A DNA stretch of 64,000 bases from Lachnospiraceae bacterium V9D3004. Lineage in GTDB: Bacteria > Bacillota > Clostridia > Lachnospirales > Lachnospiraceae. The notes below the pieces were generated by a model. It was not told the origin of the DNA, searched no databases, and was given only the letters and a program-made list of their open reading frames with translations. How positions within the stretch are numbered: position 1 is the stretch's first letter; each line of letters opens with the position of its first letter. Position numbers and translations under genes: made by a program. Below, piece after piece: positions 17,019 through 26,776 of this stretch. The stretch covers positions 372,001-436,000 of the forward strand of contig JHWW01000002.1 of NCBI GenBank assembly GCA_000621985.1, in the 5' to 3' direction.

Positions 17019-17456
17019 ATGTCAGTATTTGGTACCATGAATATAAGCGCAACAGGTCTTACCGCGCAGCAGACAAGAATAGACACTATATCTCAGAATA
17101 TTGCCAATGTTAATACGACCAGGGATGCCGATGGCAATATTTACAAGAGGAAGACTGTTGTGTTCCAGGAGAAAGACCATGTGTCATTCAGTGATGTGCT
17201 TGGCGGCAATATGATAAATGTGGGAAAAGGTGTTAAAGTTGCAAAGATCGTCAGTGATAATGAGACTCCGGTACGTAAGGTGTATGATCCTTCGCATCCG
17301 GATGCTGATGAAGAAGGATATGTTATCTATCCCAACGTCAATACAGTGACCGAGATGACCAATATGATAGATGCAACACGTTCTTACGAAGCTAACATTA
17401 CGGCTTTTAATGCTTCCAAGGCAATGATTCAGAAAGCTTTGGATCTTGGTAAATAA
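17019..17456 (+). CDS. flgC: Flagellar rod protein FlgC
   Basis: A 145-residue rod subunit. The N terminus carries the flagellar rod/hook motif (ATGLTAQQTRIDTISQNIANV) and the C terminus the matching helix (NMIDATRSYEANITAFNASK). Both are coiled-coil parts of the rod. GCGGAGG precedes the ATG. It sits between flgB and fliE, the standard order. Confidence 0.96.
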   Translation: MSVFGTMNISATGLTAQQTRIDTISQNIANVNTTRDADGNIYKRKTVVFQEKDHVSFSDVLGGNMINVGKGVKVAKIVSDNETPVRKVYDPSHPDADEEGYVIYPNVNTVTEMTNMIDATRSYEANITAFNASKAMIQKALDLGK

Positions 17457-17481
17457 ATAAAGTGATAAGGGTGAAAAGTAA

Positions 17482-17799
17482 ATGAATGTTTATTCGATTA
17501 ATGGTATAGAGCCGGTAAGCAGATATGTTAACAGGCTCGAGAACCTTAATAACAACGAGAAGTCCGCTAACGTTTCTTTTGAATCGTTATTCCAGTCAGC
17601 AATGGGACTGATCAAGGAAACCGATAGTCTGACCAACAAGGCTGAGGAAGAGGAGATCAAGTTTGCAATGGGTGTGTCGGACAGTGTAGTAGATCTTCAG
17701 GCTGCGCAGCAGAAGGCTAACCTGTCATTGCAGTATACGGTTGCGGTTCGCAATACTGTACTTGATGCCTACAAAGAATTGATGAATCTGCAATTCTAA
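17482..17799 (+). CDS. fliE: Flagellar basal-body protein FliE
   Basis: A 105-residue protein that joins the MS ring to the rod. The C-terminal half is typical (VVDLQAAQQKANLSLQYTVAVRNTVLDAYKELMNLQF). A run of acidic residues (EEEEIKF) precedes it. AAGGGTG is upstream of the ATG. Lies between flgC and fliF as in other Firmicutes. Confidence 0.95.
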   Translation: MNVYSINGIEPVSRYVNRLENLNNNEKSANVSFESLFQSAMGLIKETDSLTNKAEEEEIKFAMGVSDSVVDLQAAQQKANLSLQYTVAVRNTVLDAYKELMNLQF

Positions 17800-17876
17800 T
17801 ATACAGCCGGTGAGTTGATCAGTTCGAATGAATAAGTCAGCACACAGGGATATATTTGCGTGGAGGAATGTACCTG

Positions 17877-19493
17877 ATGTCTGAGAGAATTAAGCAAATC
17901 AAAGACAAGTTGATTGAATTTTGGAATAAATATACCGTTAAACAGAAGGTTATTGTGTTTTCCCTTGTGGGAGTGATCGCAATTGCCCTTGTTGTGGTAT
18001 CTTATATTGTTACCAGACCTACTTATGTACAGCTGGCAAGAGTAGAGGATGCCAAGAGTGCAAATCAGATAATAGAAGCACTTGATGAAAATCAGATAGA
18101 TTACAGATATGAATCAAGAGATAATTATACAACGATAGAGGTTGTCGAAGAGAGTCTGTCGGAAGCCACATTGCTTATAGGAAGTAATGATGCTTTAAGC
18201 AGCGGTATGACATGGAGTGAAGCGCTTGATAACGATATGTCAACAACTACGGCTGAAAAACGTACCAAGACTACTCTGGCTCTTCAGACAACACTTAGAA
18301 AAGCACTTAAGCAGTATGAAGGAGTTCAGGATGCTGAAGTGCTTATATCTGTGCCCAAAGAGGATTATACGGTCCTTGCCGAGAATCAGCAGACTTCGGT
18401 GGCGGTAACGCTTACACTTGATCCCGAAAAGGGTGTGGATACGGGTGCTGCCAACGCAATGGCATTATTCCTTGCCAATGCTGTGGGAGACAGCAATACG
18501 GATAATATCGTAATTGTTGATACAGTCGGCAATAAGCTGTTTTCGGGAATGGATGACAGCGGACTTGGCGGTAATATTGAAAGTGCCGCTGAATACAAGC
18601 TCAAATTATCAAATCAGATCGCCAATGACGTTGAGACTGTGTTGCTCAAATGCGGTTATGATGACGTTGAGATAGGTTCAAGCAATATCGTATTCAATAT
18701 GGACAAGGTAACGGAACTGTATACGGAATATTCTGTTGCGGAAGGTATGGAACAGGGTTATTACAGTCATACGTACAATTACAAGTCCATAGGTAACCAG
18801 TCAAGCGGAGGAATACCCGGAACCGATTCGAATGATGATGATACCGACACCATGATACAGACAAGCGGTGATTCAAATACTCAGGTTACTCTTGATAAGG
18901 CCGATTATCTGCCCAATGAAAGACAGACCAACAGCGAATTTGAAGTGGGAGCCGTTAAGCCGGCTGAGTCTTCGATGGCAGTTGTCCTTACAAAATATAA
19001 TATAATTCATGAAGAAGCCCTTGAAGAGCAGGGACTTCTCGAAGAGATTTCATTTGAGGAATATTGTGAACAGAACAGCGAGAAGACACCTCTTGAAGTT
19101 GATGAGAATATTGTTGAACTTGTTCGTCAGACAACAGGTATAGCAGCAGCAAATATTCAGATATCAGCTTATACACAGTCGATGTTCCAGGCAAAGGAAC
19201 CTGCCGAGCCGGTATCTGTACAGAATATTCTTATGATCGTACTGGCAATTCTTATTGTAGGTCTGTTGGTATTCGTAATATTCAAAGGCACAGCTCCTGT
19301 TGAAGTTACAGAGCTTGAGCCGGAGCTGTCGGTTGAACAGCTTCTCGCAACTACCAAAGAAAATCAGAGCCTTGATGATATCGAGTTCAGCGATAAGTCT
19401 GAGGCCAGAACAATGATAGAGAAATTCGTTGATGAAAAGCCGGAGGCTGTTGCACAGCTGCTTAGAAACTGGCTTAACGAAGACTGGGGGTAA
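17877..19493 (+). CDS. fliF: Flagellar MS-ring protein FliF
   Basis: Forms the membrane ring on which export gate, C ring and rod are built. The frame is open from TTG 17856, but GGAGGA at 17862-17867 is nine bases before ATG 17877 and abuts an earlier ATG (17868), so 17877 is preferred (538 residues). First helix at about 24-45, YscJ/FliF ring-building domains at about 45-215, a Gly/Ser/Asp-rich stretch at about 300-330, second helix at about 440-461. The extreme C terminus (EKPEAVAQLLRNWLNEDWG) is the FliG-binding tail. Confidence 0.96.
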   Translation: MSERIKQIKDKLIEFWNKYTVKQKVIVFSLVGVIAIALVVVSYIVTRPTYVQLARVEDAKSANQIIEALDENQIDYRYESRDNYTTIEVVEESLSEATLLIGSNDALSSGMTWSEALDNDMSTTTAEKRTKTTLALQTTLRKALKQYEGVQDAEVLISVPKEDYTVLAENQQTSVAVTLTLDPEKGVDTGAANAMALFLANAVGDSNTDNIVIVDTVGNKLFSGMDDSGLGGNIESAAEYKLKLSNQIANDVETVLLKCGYDDVEIGSSNIVFNMDKVTELYTEYSVAEGMEQGYYSHTYNYKSIGNQSSGGIPGTDSNDDDTDTMIQTSGDSNTQVTLDKADYLPNERQTNSEFEVGAVKPAESSMAVVLTKYNIIHEEALEEQGLLEEISFEEYCEQNSEKTPLEVDENIVELVRQTTGIAAANIQISAYTQSMFQAKEPAEPVSVQNILMIVLAILIVGLLVFVIFKGTAPVEVTELEPELSVEQLLATTKENQSLDDIEFSDKSEARTMIEKFVDEKPEAVAQLLRNWLNEDWG

Positions 19494-19499
19494 TGTAAA

Positions 19500-20516
19500 G
19501 TGGCATCATCTAAGACACAGGATATCAGTGGAATACAGAAAGCTGCAATATTGTTGATAGTTTTGGGCCCGGAAAAGGCTGCATCTGTATTTAAGCATCT
19601 TAAGGAAGATGAGATTGAGATGCTTACGCTTGAGATTGCCAATATCAGGAGTATCTCTCCCCAGGTAAAAGATGATGTTGTAGATGAATTCTATGAAGTA
19701 TGTCTTGCACAGCAATACATCTCGGAAGGTGGTATCACATATGCCAAGGATCTTCTCGAGAAAGCTCTCGGTTCGGAGAAAGCAAGCGTTGTTATCGGAA
19801 AACTTACCGCTTCACTTCAGGTTCGTCCTTTCGAATTTGTAAGAAAGACCGATGCCAGCCAGCTTCTCAACTTCATTCAGGAGGAGCATCCACAGACTAT
19901 TGCACTTATTTTGTCGTATCTGTCGGCCAATCAGGCGGCTACGATCATCGGTGCACTTGCTCCAGATAAACAGACCGATGTTGCAAAACGTATTGCACAG
20001 ATGGACAGAACATCTCCGGATGTTATCAAGGAGGTCGAGAACGTATTGGAACAGAAGCTCGCATCGCTTGTTAACCAGGATTACACTATTGTCGGTGGTG
20101 TTGATTCTATCGTTGAGATACTTAACACCGTTGACCGTGGTACTGAGAAACATATTATGGAAACTCTTGAAATTGATGAACCCGAACTTGCTGATGAGAT
20201 CAGAAAGAAGATGTTCGTATTCGAGGATATCCTTTCTCTCGACGATCGTTCTATTCAGCGTGTGCTTAGAGAAGTTGATAACAATGAGCTTGCAGTTGCT
20301 CTTAAGGCATCCAATGAAGAAGTTAAGAATGCTATCTTCAACAACCTTTCCAAGCGTCTTGCTACTATGATCAAGGAAGATATGGACTTCATGGGTCCTG
20401 TACGTATGAAGGATGTTGAGGATGCTCAGCAGAAGATCGTTAATATTATCAGAAAACTTGAGGATGCAGGTGAGATCATTATCTCCAGAGGCGGAGGTGA
20501 CGAGTTAATTGTCTAA
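19500..20516 (+). CDS. fliG: Flagellar motor switch protein FliG
   Basis: A 338-residue C-ring protein that transmits torque from MotA. N-terminal FliF-binding helices, the EHPQTIA motif of the middle domain (EEHPQTIALILSYL, about 122-135) and the charged C-terminal torque helix (IQRVLREVDNNELAVALK, about 242-260) are all present. The GTG start lies 6 bases after the fliF stop with only a weak G-rich ribosome site. The gene overlaps fliH by 8 bases. Confidence 0.96.
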   Translation: MASSKTQDISGIQKAAILLIVLGPEKAASVFKHLKEDEIEMLTLEIANIRSISPQVKDDVVDEFYEVCLAQQYISEGGITYAKDLLEKALGSEKASVVIGKLTASLQVRPFEFVRKTDASQLLNFIQEEHPQTIALILSYLSANQAATIIGALAPDKQTDVAKRIAQMDRTSPDVIKEVENVLEQKLASLVNQDYTIVGGVDSIVEILNTVDRGTEKHIMETLEIDEPELADEIRKKMFVFEDILSLDDRSIQRVLREVDNNELAVALKASNEEVKNAIFNNLSKRLATMIKEDMDFMGPVRMKDVEDAQQKIVNIIRKLEDAGEIIISRGGGDELIV

Positions 20517-21282
20517 TCTTATTAAGTCAGTATATTTTAACGTTGATCGTCAGAATAAAGTTGTCATAGACAGCAATGATGCAATTAACAATATGCCGAT
20601 ATTTAAGCAGAAAGAGATGCCTGAAGACTTTGAATTCGTGCCGGGCATCAATGTGCTTAATATAGATGATATAATTGAAGAACAGAAAGAAGTTATTCAG
20701 GAAAACGCTGATAATCTTGTGAATGAGGCTCGTGCAAGTGCAGACCGGATAATCGCCGATGCCAGATCGGAGGCTGAACAGATCCGTGAGGAAGCCAGAC
20801 AGAACGGATATAATCAGGGTTATAATGAGGGAATGGCCGGCGCGCAGAATGAGATCGATGCAATTAAGCAGGATTATGAAAACAAGTGCGTATTGCTTCA
20901 GCAACAATTCGATCTTCTGGTTGAAGAGGCAGAACCTCAGATTGTTGAGCTTATTGGCAATATCGTAGAGAAGCTCACAAATATTGTTGTGAGTGATCAT
21001 AATGATGTGATCTTATATATTATAGAAAAAAATCTCAAAGAACTTCCACCTTCCGGAAAATACGTTCTACATGTGTCGACTGAAGACCTCGAAAATGTAC
21101 TTAATGCAAAAGGTGAACTTTTGCAGTGTGTAAAGGAAGATGTGGTGTTCGATATAATTGAGGATACAACCCTGACAGCCAACCAGTGTATGATAGAGAC
21201 AGACACTCATATTCTGGATTGCAGTCTGGATGTGCAGATTGATAATCTTAAGCAGGAACTTAAGTTACTGTCTGTTCTGTAG
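20509..21282 (+). CDS. fliH: Flagellar export apparatus protein FliH
   Basis: A 257-residue stator protein for the FliI ATPase. A rare TTG start is well supported: GGAGGTGA at 20493-20500 lies eight bases upstream, inside the end of fliG, so translation is coupled. The middle is a long helix with a Glu/Ala/Arg-rich repeat pattern (about 65-125), including a GYNQGYNEG stretch like the GxxxG repeats of FliH. The C-terminal half (FliH/V-ATPase E-like) binds FliI. Confidence 0.9.
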   Translation: MSNLIKSVYFNVDRQNKVVIDSNDAINNMPIFKQKEMPEDFEFVPGINVLNIDDIIEEQKEVIQENADNLVNEARASADRIIADARSEAEQIREEARQNGYNQGYNEGMAGAQNEIDAIKQDYENKCVLLQQQFDLLVEEAEPQIVELIGNIVEKLTNIVVSDHNDVILYIIEKNLKELPPSGKYVLHVSTEDLENVLNAKGELLQCVKEDVVFDIIEDTTLTANQCMIETDTHILDCSLDVQIDNLKQELKLLSVL

Positions 21283-21293
21283 AGGTGGATATA

Positions 21294-22604
21294 TTGAAAC
21301 AGTTATTTCCATACGATAAATATAAGGTAATTCTTAATAAGTCTTATGAAAAAAAGCTTGGTAAGGTTGTCAAAGTAGTTGGACTCACTGTTGAGTCTAT
21401 TGGACCGGCTGCCAAGCTTAATGATTTATGTCATATAATATCCGAAAACGGAAATGTGTCCGTTGACGCCGAAGTTGTCGGATTCCGTGATGACAGAGTG
21501 CTTCTCATGCCTTACGGTGTTACTACAGGTGTGGGACCGGGAAGCTACGTCGAGAATACCGGAGAACCGTTAAAAGTTGCGGTTGGTAAGAATCTTCTCG
21601 GACGTACTCTCGATGGTCTGGGTAATCCGATTGATGGTGAAGAGATTGAGTGTGAAGCTTATTATTCTGTTGAACATACACCGCCCGATCCGCTCGCAAG
21701 ACAGCTTATAGATTCGGTTCTTCCTCTTGGCGTAAAAGCGGTAGATGGTCTGATAACAGTCGGAAAAGGTCAGAGGATCGGGATATTTGCGGGAAGTGGT
21801 GTCGGTAAAAGTACTCTTATGGGTATGTTTGCAAGGAATACAAAAGCCGATATCAATGTAATTGCTCTTATAGGAGAGCGTGGAAGGGAAGTCAGAGAAT
21901 TTATAGAAAATGATCTGGGTGCTGAAGGTATGGCCCGTTCGGTAGTAGTTGTGGCTACCTCCGACAAACCGGCCCTTATCAGAAATAAAGCTGCAAAGAC
22001 GGCAACGGCAATAGCTGAATATTTCAGAGATCAGGGAATGGATGTATTGCTTATGATGGATAATCTGACAAGATTCTCGATGGCACAAAGAGAGATCGGA
22101 CTTGCATCCGGTGAACCTCCGGTATCGAGAGGATATCCGCCAAGCGTATATTCCGAGATGCCCATGCTTCTTGAACGTGCGGGTAACAGTGATGTGGGAT
22201 CCATCACCGGTCTATATGCAGTACTTGTTGACGGTGATGATTTTAATGAACCTATATCGGATACCGCAAGAGGTATCCTTGACGGTCATATAGTATTATC
22301 AAGAAAACTGGCTCAGAGAAATCATTATCCTGCGATCGATGTATTGCAGAGCATTTCCAGAGTCATGACAAGAGTGGCGTCCGAAGAACATAAGGCAGGT
22401 GCCGGTAAACTTAGGGAAGTGCTCGCCAATTACACGGATGCTGAGGATCTTATCAATATAGGAGCTTACAAGCCCGGTTCCAATCCGTCTATAGACTACG
22501 CTATCGACAGGATCGATCCGGTGAATGATTATCTGATGCAGACTACCGTGGAGAAGTTTGACTTTGAAGAAGAAGTAAAGGCGCTTGAGCAGATATTCGA
22601 ATAG
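21294..22604 (+). CDS. fliI: Flagellum-specific ATPase FliI
   Basis: Hexameric ATPase that feeds substrates to the export gate. A GTG is open at 21285, but AGAGGTGG at 21281-21288 sits five bases before TTG 21294, which I prefer (436 residues). Walker A GSGVGKST at 167-174, Walker B VLLMMDN at about 248-254, and the F1-beta-like signature PPSVYSEMPML (about 281-291). It follows fliH by 11 bases and precedes fliJ. Confidence 0.95.
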   Translation: MKQLFPYDKYKVILNKSYEKKLGKVVKVVGLTVESIGPAAKLNDLCHIISENGNVSVDAEVVGFRDDRVLLMPYGVTTGVGPGSYVENTGEPLKVAVGKNLLGRTLDGLGNPIDGEEIECEAYYSVEHTPPDPLARQLIDSVLPLGVKAVDGLITVGKGQRIGIFAGSGVGKSTLMGMFARNTKADINVIALIGERGREVREFIENDLGAEGMARSVVVVATSDKPALIRNKAAKTATAIAEYFRDQGMDVLLMMDNLTRFSMAQREIGLASGEPPVSRGYPPSVYSEMPMLLERAGNSDVGSITGLYAVLVDGDDFNEPISDTARGILDGHIVLSRKLAQRNHYPAIDVLQSISRVMTRVASEEHKAGAGKLREVLANYTDAEDLINIGAYKPGSNPSIDYAIDRIDPVNDYLMQTTVEKFDFEEEVKALEQIFE

Positions 22605-22617
22605 GGAGAGGATATCT

Positions 22618-23067
22618 ATGGCAAAATTCATATTCAAGCTTGAGAATATACTCCAGATCAAGTATAAGCTTGAGGAACAAAGAAAGATTGAATTCAGTAT
22701 TGCTATGGGACGTCTGAACGATGCCATTGACGAACTTGAGCAGTTGTATAACAGACGTTATTATTATGAAGAAGAATTAAGAGCGCTTACGCGTGAAGGA
22801 GCTAAGGCGATCGAACTGCGGGAAGCCTCTTATGCTGTTGAGATAATTAAGGTCAAAATAATCGATCAGACCGAGGTGGTTCGCATTGAGGAACACAATG
22901 TGGAGATCGCCAGAGAGAATCTTAATATATCAATGCAGGAGAGAAAGACATATGAGATTCTGAAAGAAAAAGAATTCGAAAGATTCAAGCAGGAAGTTAA
23001 TGCCACGGAAATGAAAGAAGTGGACGAGCTTGTCAGTTATAAATTCGGTGTTGCTGCCGAAGGCTGA
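22618..23067 (+). CDS. fliJ: Flagellar export chaperone FliJ
   Basis: A 149-residue, almost wholly helical coiled-coil protein starting MAKFIFKLENILQIKYKLEEQ, a typical FliJ opening. GGGAGAGG precedes ATG 22618. FliJ plugs the FliI hexamer like the gamma subunit of F1 and escorts chaperones to FlhA. Function rests on the N-terminal pattern, coiled-coil nature and position after fliI. Confidence 0.88.
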   Translation: MAKFIFKLENILQIKYKLEEQRKIEFSIAMGRLNDAIDELEQLYNRRYYYEEELRALTREGAKAIELREASYAVEIIKVKIIDQTEVVRIEEHNVEIARENLNISMQERKTYEILKEKEFERFKQEVNATEMKEVDELVSYKFGVAAEG

Positions 23068-23092
23068 GCAAAACATTTTGGAGGTGTGATTC

Positions 23093-23830
23093 ATGGCAAA
23101 GGATAAACCTGAGGGAAAAAAAGAAGGCGGAGGGAAGTTCTCCACTATTATAATAGTTCTTGTTATAATACTTGTCTGGCTTGCGGTGTTTGCAGTGCTT
23201 ATCAAGTTTGATGTCGGAGGTTTCGGAAGCGGAGTGTTGTATCCGGTGTTAAAAGATGTTCCCGTTGTTAATATGATCCTTCCCGAAAGTGATGAGGCGG
23301 TAGATCTTGATAAAGGAGAGAGCTATTCATCCATAGCACAGGCAGAGCAGAGGATCAAAGAGCTTGAGAAGAAGCTTGAAGCGTATGAGTCCGGCAATAC
23401 TGCCAATACCGATTATATTACAAAGCTTGAAAATGAAGTGAAAAATCTTAAAGTATATAAAGACACACAGGATGCATTTGAAAAGAGAGTTCTTGAATTT
23501 GACGAGAAAGTAGTGTTCGGAGACGAGGCTCCAAGCACTGAGGAATATAAGGCTTATTATGAACAGATCGCACCTGAAAATGCTGAAAAGATATATAAGC
23601 AGGTAGTTGAACAGCACAGATACAGTGAGAAGATCAAGAACCAGGCGGAAGCATATTCGAAGATGGAAGCTTCAAAAGCTGCTGCGATCCTTCAGGAGAT
23701 GACAGCCGGAGATCTTGATCTTGTGGCCGGTATATTAAGTGAGATGGGAACATCCAAGAGCTCAGCGATACTTGCAGAGATGGATGTGCAGACAGCTGCG
23801 CAGATAACTAAGAAAATGACTTCAAAGTGA
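23093..23830 (+). CDS. MotE/YlxF-like membrane protein
   Basis: A 245-residue protein with one membrane helix at about 16-38, a coiled coil (about 80-120 and beyond) and a C-terminal MgtE_N-like helical repeat (KAAAILQEM...SSAILAEM...AAQITKKM, about 192-243). Equivalent proteins (MotE or YlxF) lie between fliJ and fliK in other flagellar operons. In Helicobacter MotE is a periplasmic chaperone for the stator protein MotC; the same role here is only inference. GGAGGTGTG precedes the ATG. Confidence 0.75.
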   Translation: MAKDKPEGKKEGGGKFSTIIIVLVIILVWLAVFAVLIKFDVGGFGSGVLYPVLKDVPVVNMILPESDEAVDLDKGESYSSIAQAEQRIKELEKKLEAYESGNTANTDYITKLENEVKNLKVYKDTQDAFEKRVLEFDEKVVFGDEAPSTEEYKAYYEQIAPENAEKIYKQVVEQHRYSEKIKNQAEAYSKMEASKAAAILQEMTAGDLDLVAGILSEMGTSKSSAILAEMDVQTAAQITKKMTSK

Positions 23831-23839
23831 AAAATATAC

Positions 23840-23867
23840 TAATGTAATCATATCATACGTCCGATAT
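23840..23867 (+). promoter_or_regulatory. Possible sigma-28 (SigD) promoter before fliK
   Basis: TAAT (23840-23843), a 16-base spacer and TCCGATAT (23860-23867) resemble the flagellar sigma consensus TAAA-N15-GCCGATAT. It lies 53 bases before the fliK start. The -10-like block is good and the -35-like block is 3 of 4. Confidence 0.45.
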
Positions 23868-23919
23868 ATAAAACGTCAGGATAAAAGAATGACAAAATTG
23901 AAGAAAGGAGGTATGATAC

Positions 23920-25452
23920 ATGACAATGCAGAAAGTTGCTTTTACTTTCGGAACAGGAAATGCCGGTGTGAGAGCTTCAGGTTCTGCAAAAGGAAAAGAT
24001 GTTAAATCGGGATTTGATAACATTATCAACATTAAGTCATCATCAGGTGATAATAATGTAAAATCCGATTCTAACCAGATCAACACTATCACCGCAAAAG
24101 GTAATAACGCTAATGATAAGACAGCCGCAAAAGGCAATGTAAATGTTATTAATAACGGTTCATCAGTTAACAAAGATATCGCATCAATGGATGGCAAGAC
24201 AGATGATTTCAATGCATTGTGTTATGAAGTCGTAGACGGACAGCTTAAGGTTAGTCTGGCAGAAGGAACTGCTGTTGATAAAACCTTTAATGTTGACATT
24301 GACGCACTTATGGAAGATATCAGACAGGTAGTAAAGGATGTACTTGGCGTTACTGATGAAGATATTGAAGAATCTCTTGCAGAGAATGGAATCGTAATGC
24401 TGGATTTGCTCGATGTTACCATATTGCAGGAGTTTTTTGTTGTCATTCAGGACATTGACGAATTCTCGGATATACTTATTGATGACAATGCCAATCAGGT
24501 ATGGACTCAATTGTTCGAAGAGATATCAGATATACAGATAGAGATATTTGATGACGTATTCGTCGATCCCAAGCAGTTTACGGAGATGATCGAACAGATC
24601 ATGAACAGTAGTGAAGAGACAACAGTCGGTGAAGAAGAGATAATTCCTAATGCAGAAGAAGAAACCGAAACATTACAGACAGAGGAGGTAGTCGTTCAAG
24701 CTAGAACTTATGTCGAAGCTGATGCAGGCAGACAGCAGACAGATGTTCAGGTTGATGAACAGGTTGCTTCCGACAATGAACCGGTTGTGATAATCAATAC
24801 CGAAAATGCTTCGACAGCTGATAACGGCAGCGAAGACACCGGTACCGGAAGACAGGATGTTATGTCAGAAGGACAGACTGATATAAGAACCGATGAAAGA
24901 GTGGAGACAACAGAAAAAACAGATGTTCATGCCGGAGAATCATTATTTTCACAATTCATGAACCGCGTTGAAGCGAGTGCTTTGCAGGAAGTATCATACA
25001 GTACGGAAAACGTACAGCAGTTAAGAGAGATCGCCAATCAGGTAATAGAGGCGATAAAAGTTAATGTAAGACCGGATTCGACAGGTCTTGAGATTCAGCT
25101 TAATCCGGAACATCTCGGAAGAGTTAATGTAACGATCGAGATGAGAGACGGAGTAGCGGTTGCCAATTTCATAGTAAGAAACGAGATGGCAAGAATGGCA
25201 CTTGAGAATCAGATGCAGACACTTAAAGAAACATTTGAGGATCAGGGACTTAAAGTTGAATCGGTTGAAGTAACGGTATCGGATTTCTCATTTGAACAGA
25301 GCACAAATGAATGGGCTGACCAGAATGAAGGTCAGGGCCGGGGAAGAAGATTCCGAAGTGACGAAGAGATTGAAGGAACCGGAAACTTTGCAATGAATCA
25401 GACTGAAGAAGATCCGCTTGCAGAGGAAGGAAGTATTAATATAAGAGCTTAA
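23920..25452 (+). CDS. fliK: Flagellar hook-length control protein FliK
   Basis: A 510-residue secreted molecular ruler. The N-terminal three quarters is Asn/Ser/Asp/Thr-rich and weakly conserved, as expected for the ruler part. The Flg_hook domain at about 385-445 is recognisable (LEIQLNPEHLGRVNVTIEM, then MARMALENQMQTLKETFEDQGL). Strong AAAGGAGGT seven bases before the ATG. A possible sigma-28 promoter precedes it. Confidence 0.9.
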   Translation: MTMQKVAFTFGTGNAGVRASGSAKGKDVKSGFDNIINIKSSSGDNNVKSDSNQINTITAKGNNANDKTAAKGNVNVINNGSSVNKDIASMDGKTDDFNALCYEVVDGQLKVSLAEGTAVDKTFNVDIDALMEDIRQVVKDVLGVTDEDIEESLAENGIVMLDLLDVTILQEFFVVIQDIDEFSDILIDDNANQVWTQLFEEISDIQIEIFDDVFVDPKQFTEMIEQIMNSSEETTVGEEEIIPNAEEETETLQTEEVVVQARTYVEADAGRQQTDVQVDEQVASDNEPVVIINTENASTADNGSEDTGTGRQDVMSEGQTDIRTDERVETTEKTDVHAGESLFSQFMNRVEASALQEVSYSTENVQQLREIANQVIEAIKVNVRPDSTGLEIQLNPEHLGRVNVTIEMRDGVAVANFIVRNEMARMALENQMQTLKETFEDQGLKVESVEVTVSDFSFEQSTNEWADQNEGQGRGRRFRSDEEIEGTGNFAMNQTEEDPLAEEGSINIRA

Positions 25453-25466
25453 AAGGAGGTGTAACA

Positions 25467-26225
25467 ATGGATATAAACCCTTCAGATATTAATTCGGTTG
25501 TTGACGGTGTGTATAAAGACACAAGCAACAAATCAGAGAGCAGTAAGACAAACAATAATAACAACACACTTGGAAAAGAAGCATTTCTTCAATTGCTTGT
25601 TACACAGATGCAGTATCAGGATCCGCTTAATCCGCAGGATGATACACAGTTTATATCACAGCTTGCACAGTTCTCGTCACTTGAGCAGATGCAGAACCTG
25701 AATGAAGCATTCTCGAACTCATCGGCGCTCGGACTTGTAGGCAGAACAGTTAAGGTAACAACTTCTGATAATGCAGGATCGACACGTGATCTTACAGGTG
25801 TGGTTGATTATGTGACAAGAGACAGCAAGGGTAAATCATATGTTACAATTAACGGAAACTCTTATTCGGCAGATGATGTAAGTGAAGTATATGATGAAGG
25901 ATACATGATATCCCTGAAACTTCCTACAGTTGAAGAATCACAGAAGGTATTCGATCATTCGGCACCGGAAGACATCGCCATCAAGCTTACACTCGGTAAA
26001 GAAGAGTACGCAGCATCGGGAGTTGCGGTAATGGTCGGAGATACACAGATAGACGGTAGTTATCTTGATTATGAAGATGGCACGCTTACTATCAGTAAAG
26101 AAGCATTCAAAGACTTCGGTGCAGGTACATACGGAACAGCATTTGTATTCTCGAACGAACCGTATACAACCATCACGGATAAGGTTAACATTACTATAAA
26201 AGGAATCAGTAACGATCAGGCATGA
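25467..26225 (+). CDS. flgD: Flagellar hook cap protein FlgD
   Basis: A 252-residue scaffold for hook assembly. The diagnostic N-terminal block (EAFLQLLVTQMQYQDPLNPQ, then FSSLEQMQNL) lies at about 36-78, followed by a beta-rich FlgD Tudor/Ig-like region. AAGGAGGTGT precedes the ATG, 14 bases after fliK. Confidence 0.95.
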   Translation: MDINPSDINSVVDGVYKDTSNKSESSKTNNNNNTLGKEAFLQLLVTQMQYQDPLNPQDDTQFISQLAQFSSLEQMQNLNEAFSNSSALGLVGRTVKVTTSDNAGSTRDLTGVVDYVTRDSKGKSYVTINGNSYSADDVSEVYDEGYMISLKLPTVEESQKVFDHSAPEDIAIKLTLGKEEYAASGVAVMVGDTQIDGSYLDYEDGTLTISKEAFKDFGAGTYGTAFVFSNEPYTTITDKVNITIKGISNDQA

Positions 26226-26249
26226 CGGTGAGACAGGGAGGTCGATGTT

Positions 26250-26633
26250 ATGAATATTTCGAATAATATGTTAACATCAATTGAAAGCATGTCAGCCAGA
26301 CTTAAGAACCAGCAAGTCAAAAGTAATAATACTACGACAGTAGAACAAAAGCCGGGTATTTCGTTTGGTGAATGCATGAACAACGCTTCAGTCAAGTTCT
26401 CCAAACATGCAAATGAGAGACTTAACACAAGGAACATCAACCTTGACGATACTCAGATGGAGAGGCTTGAGAAGGGCATGAGCAAGGCCAGGGAAAAAGG
26501 AATGAGAGACCCGCTTGTAATGGTTGATAACATAGCTTTTATAGTTAACATTAAGAGTAACACGGTTGTAACAGCTGTTAATGATGTGAATGATGCAGTA
26601 TTTACCAACATTGACGGTGCAGTAATCAGTTAA
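26250..26633 (+). CDS. Flagellar operon protein, TIGR02530 family
   Basis: A 127-residue soluble protein with a conserved core (VKFSKHANERLNTRNI, then VMVDNIAFIVNIKSNTVVTAV) that I recognise as the TIGR02530 flagellar-operon family found between flgD and flgE in Firmicutes. Biochemical role unknown. The first 45 residues are low complexity. GGGAGG precedes the ATG; the next gene is the hook protein 143 bases on. Confidence 0.8.
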   Translation: MNISNNMLTSIESMSARLKNQQVKSNNTTTVEQKPGISFGECMNNASVKFSKHANERLNTRNINLDDTQMERLEKGMSKAREKGMRDPLVMVDNIAFIVNIKSNTVVTAVNDVNDAVFTNIDGAVIS

Positions 26634-26776
26634 AAGATCATAAAAACATTAATTTGATATTCATTGACGGTTAATGACATGTGCCGGACCTTAAAGGAGG
26701 TACTTCATTCCCGACTGACAGAAGGAATGATGAAACGGTTGATGAATATCCTTAAAGATAAGGAGGATGATTCATT

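Noticed and set aside
26690-26740. Leader peptide after the orphan AAAGGAGGT upstream of flgE
   Set aside because: The frame behind it stops after three codons and starts with ATT; not a credible coding unit.
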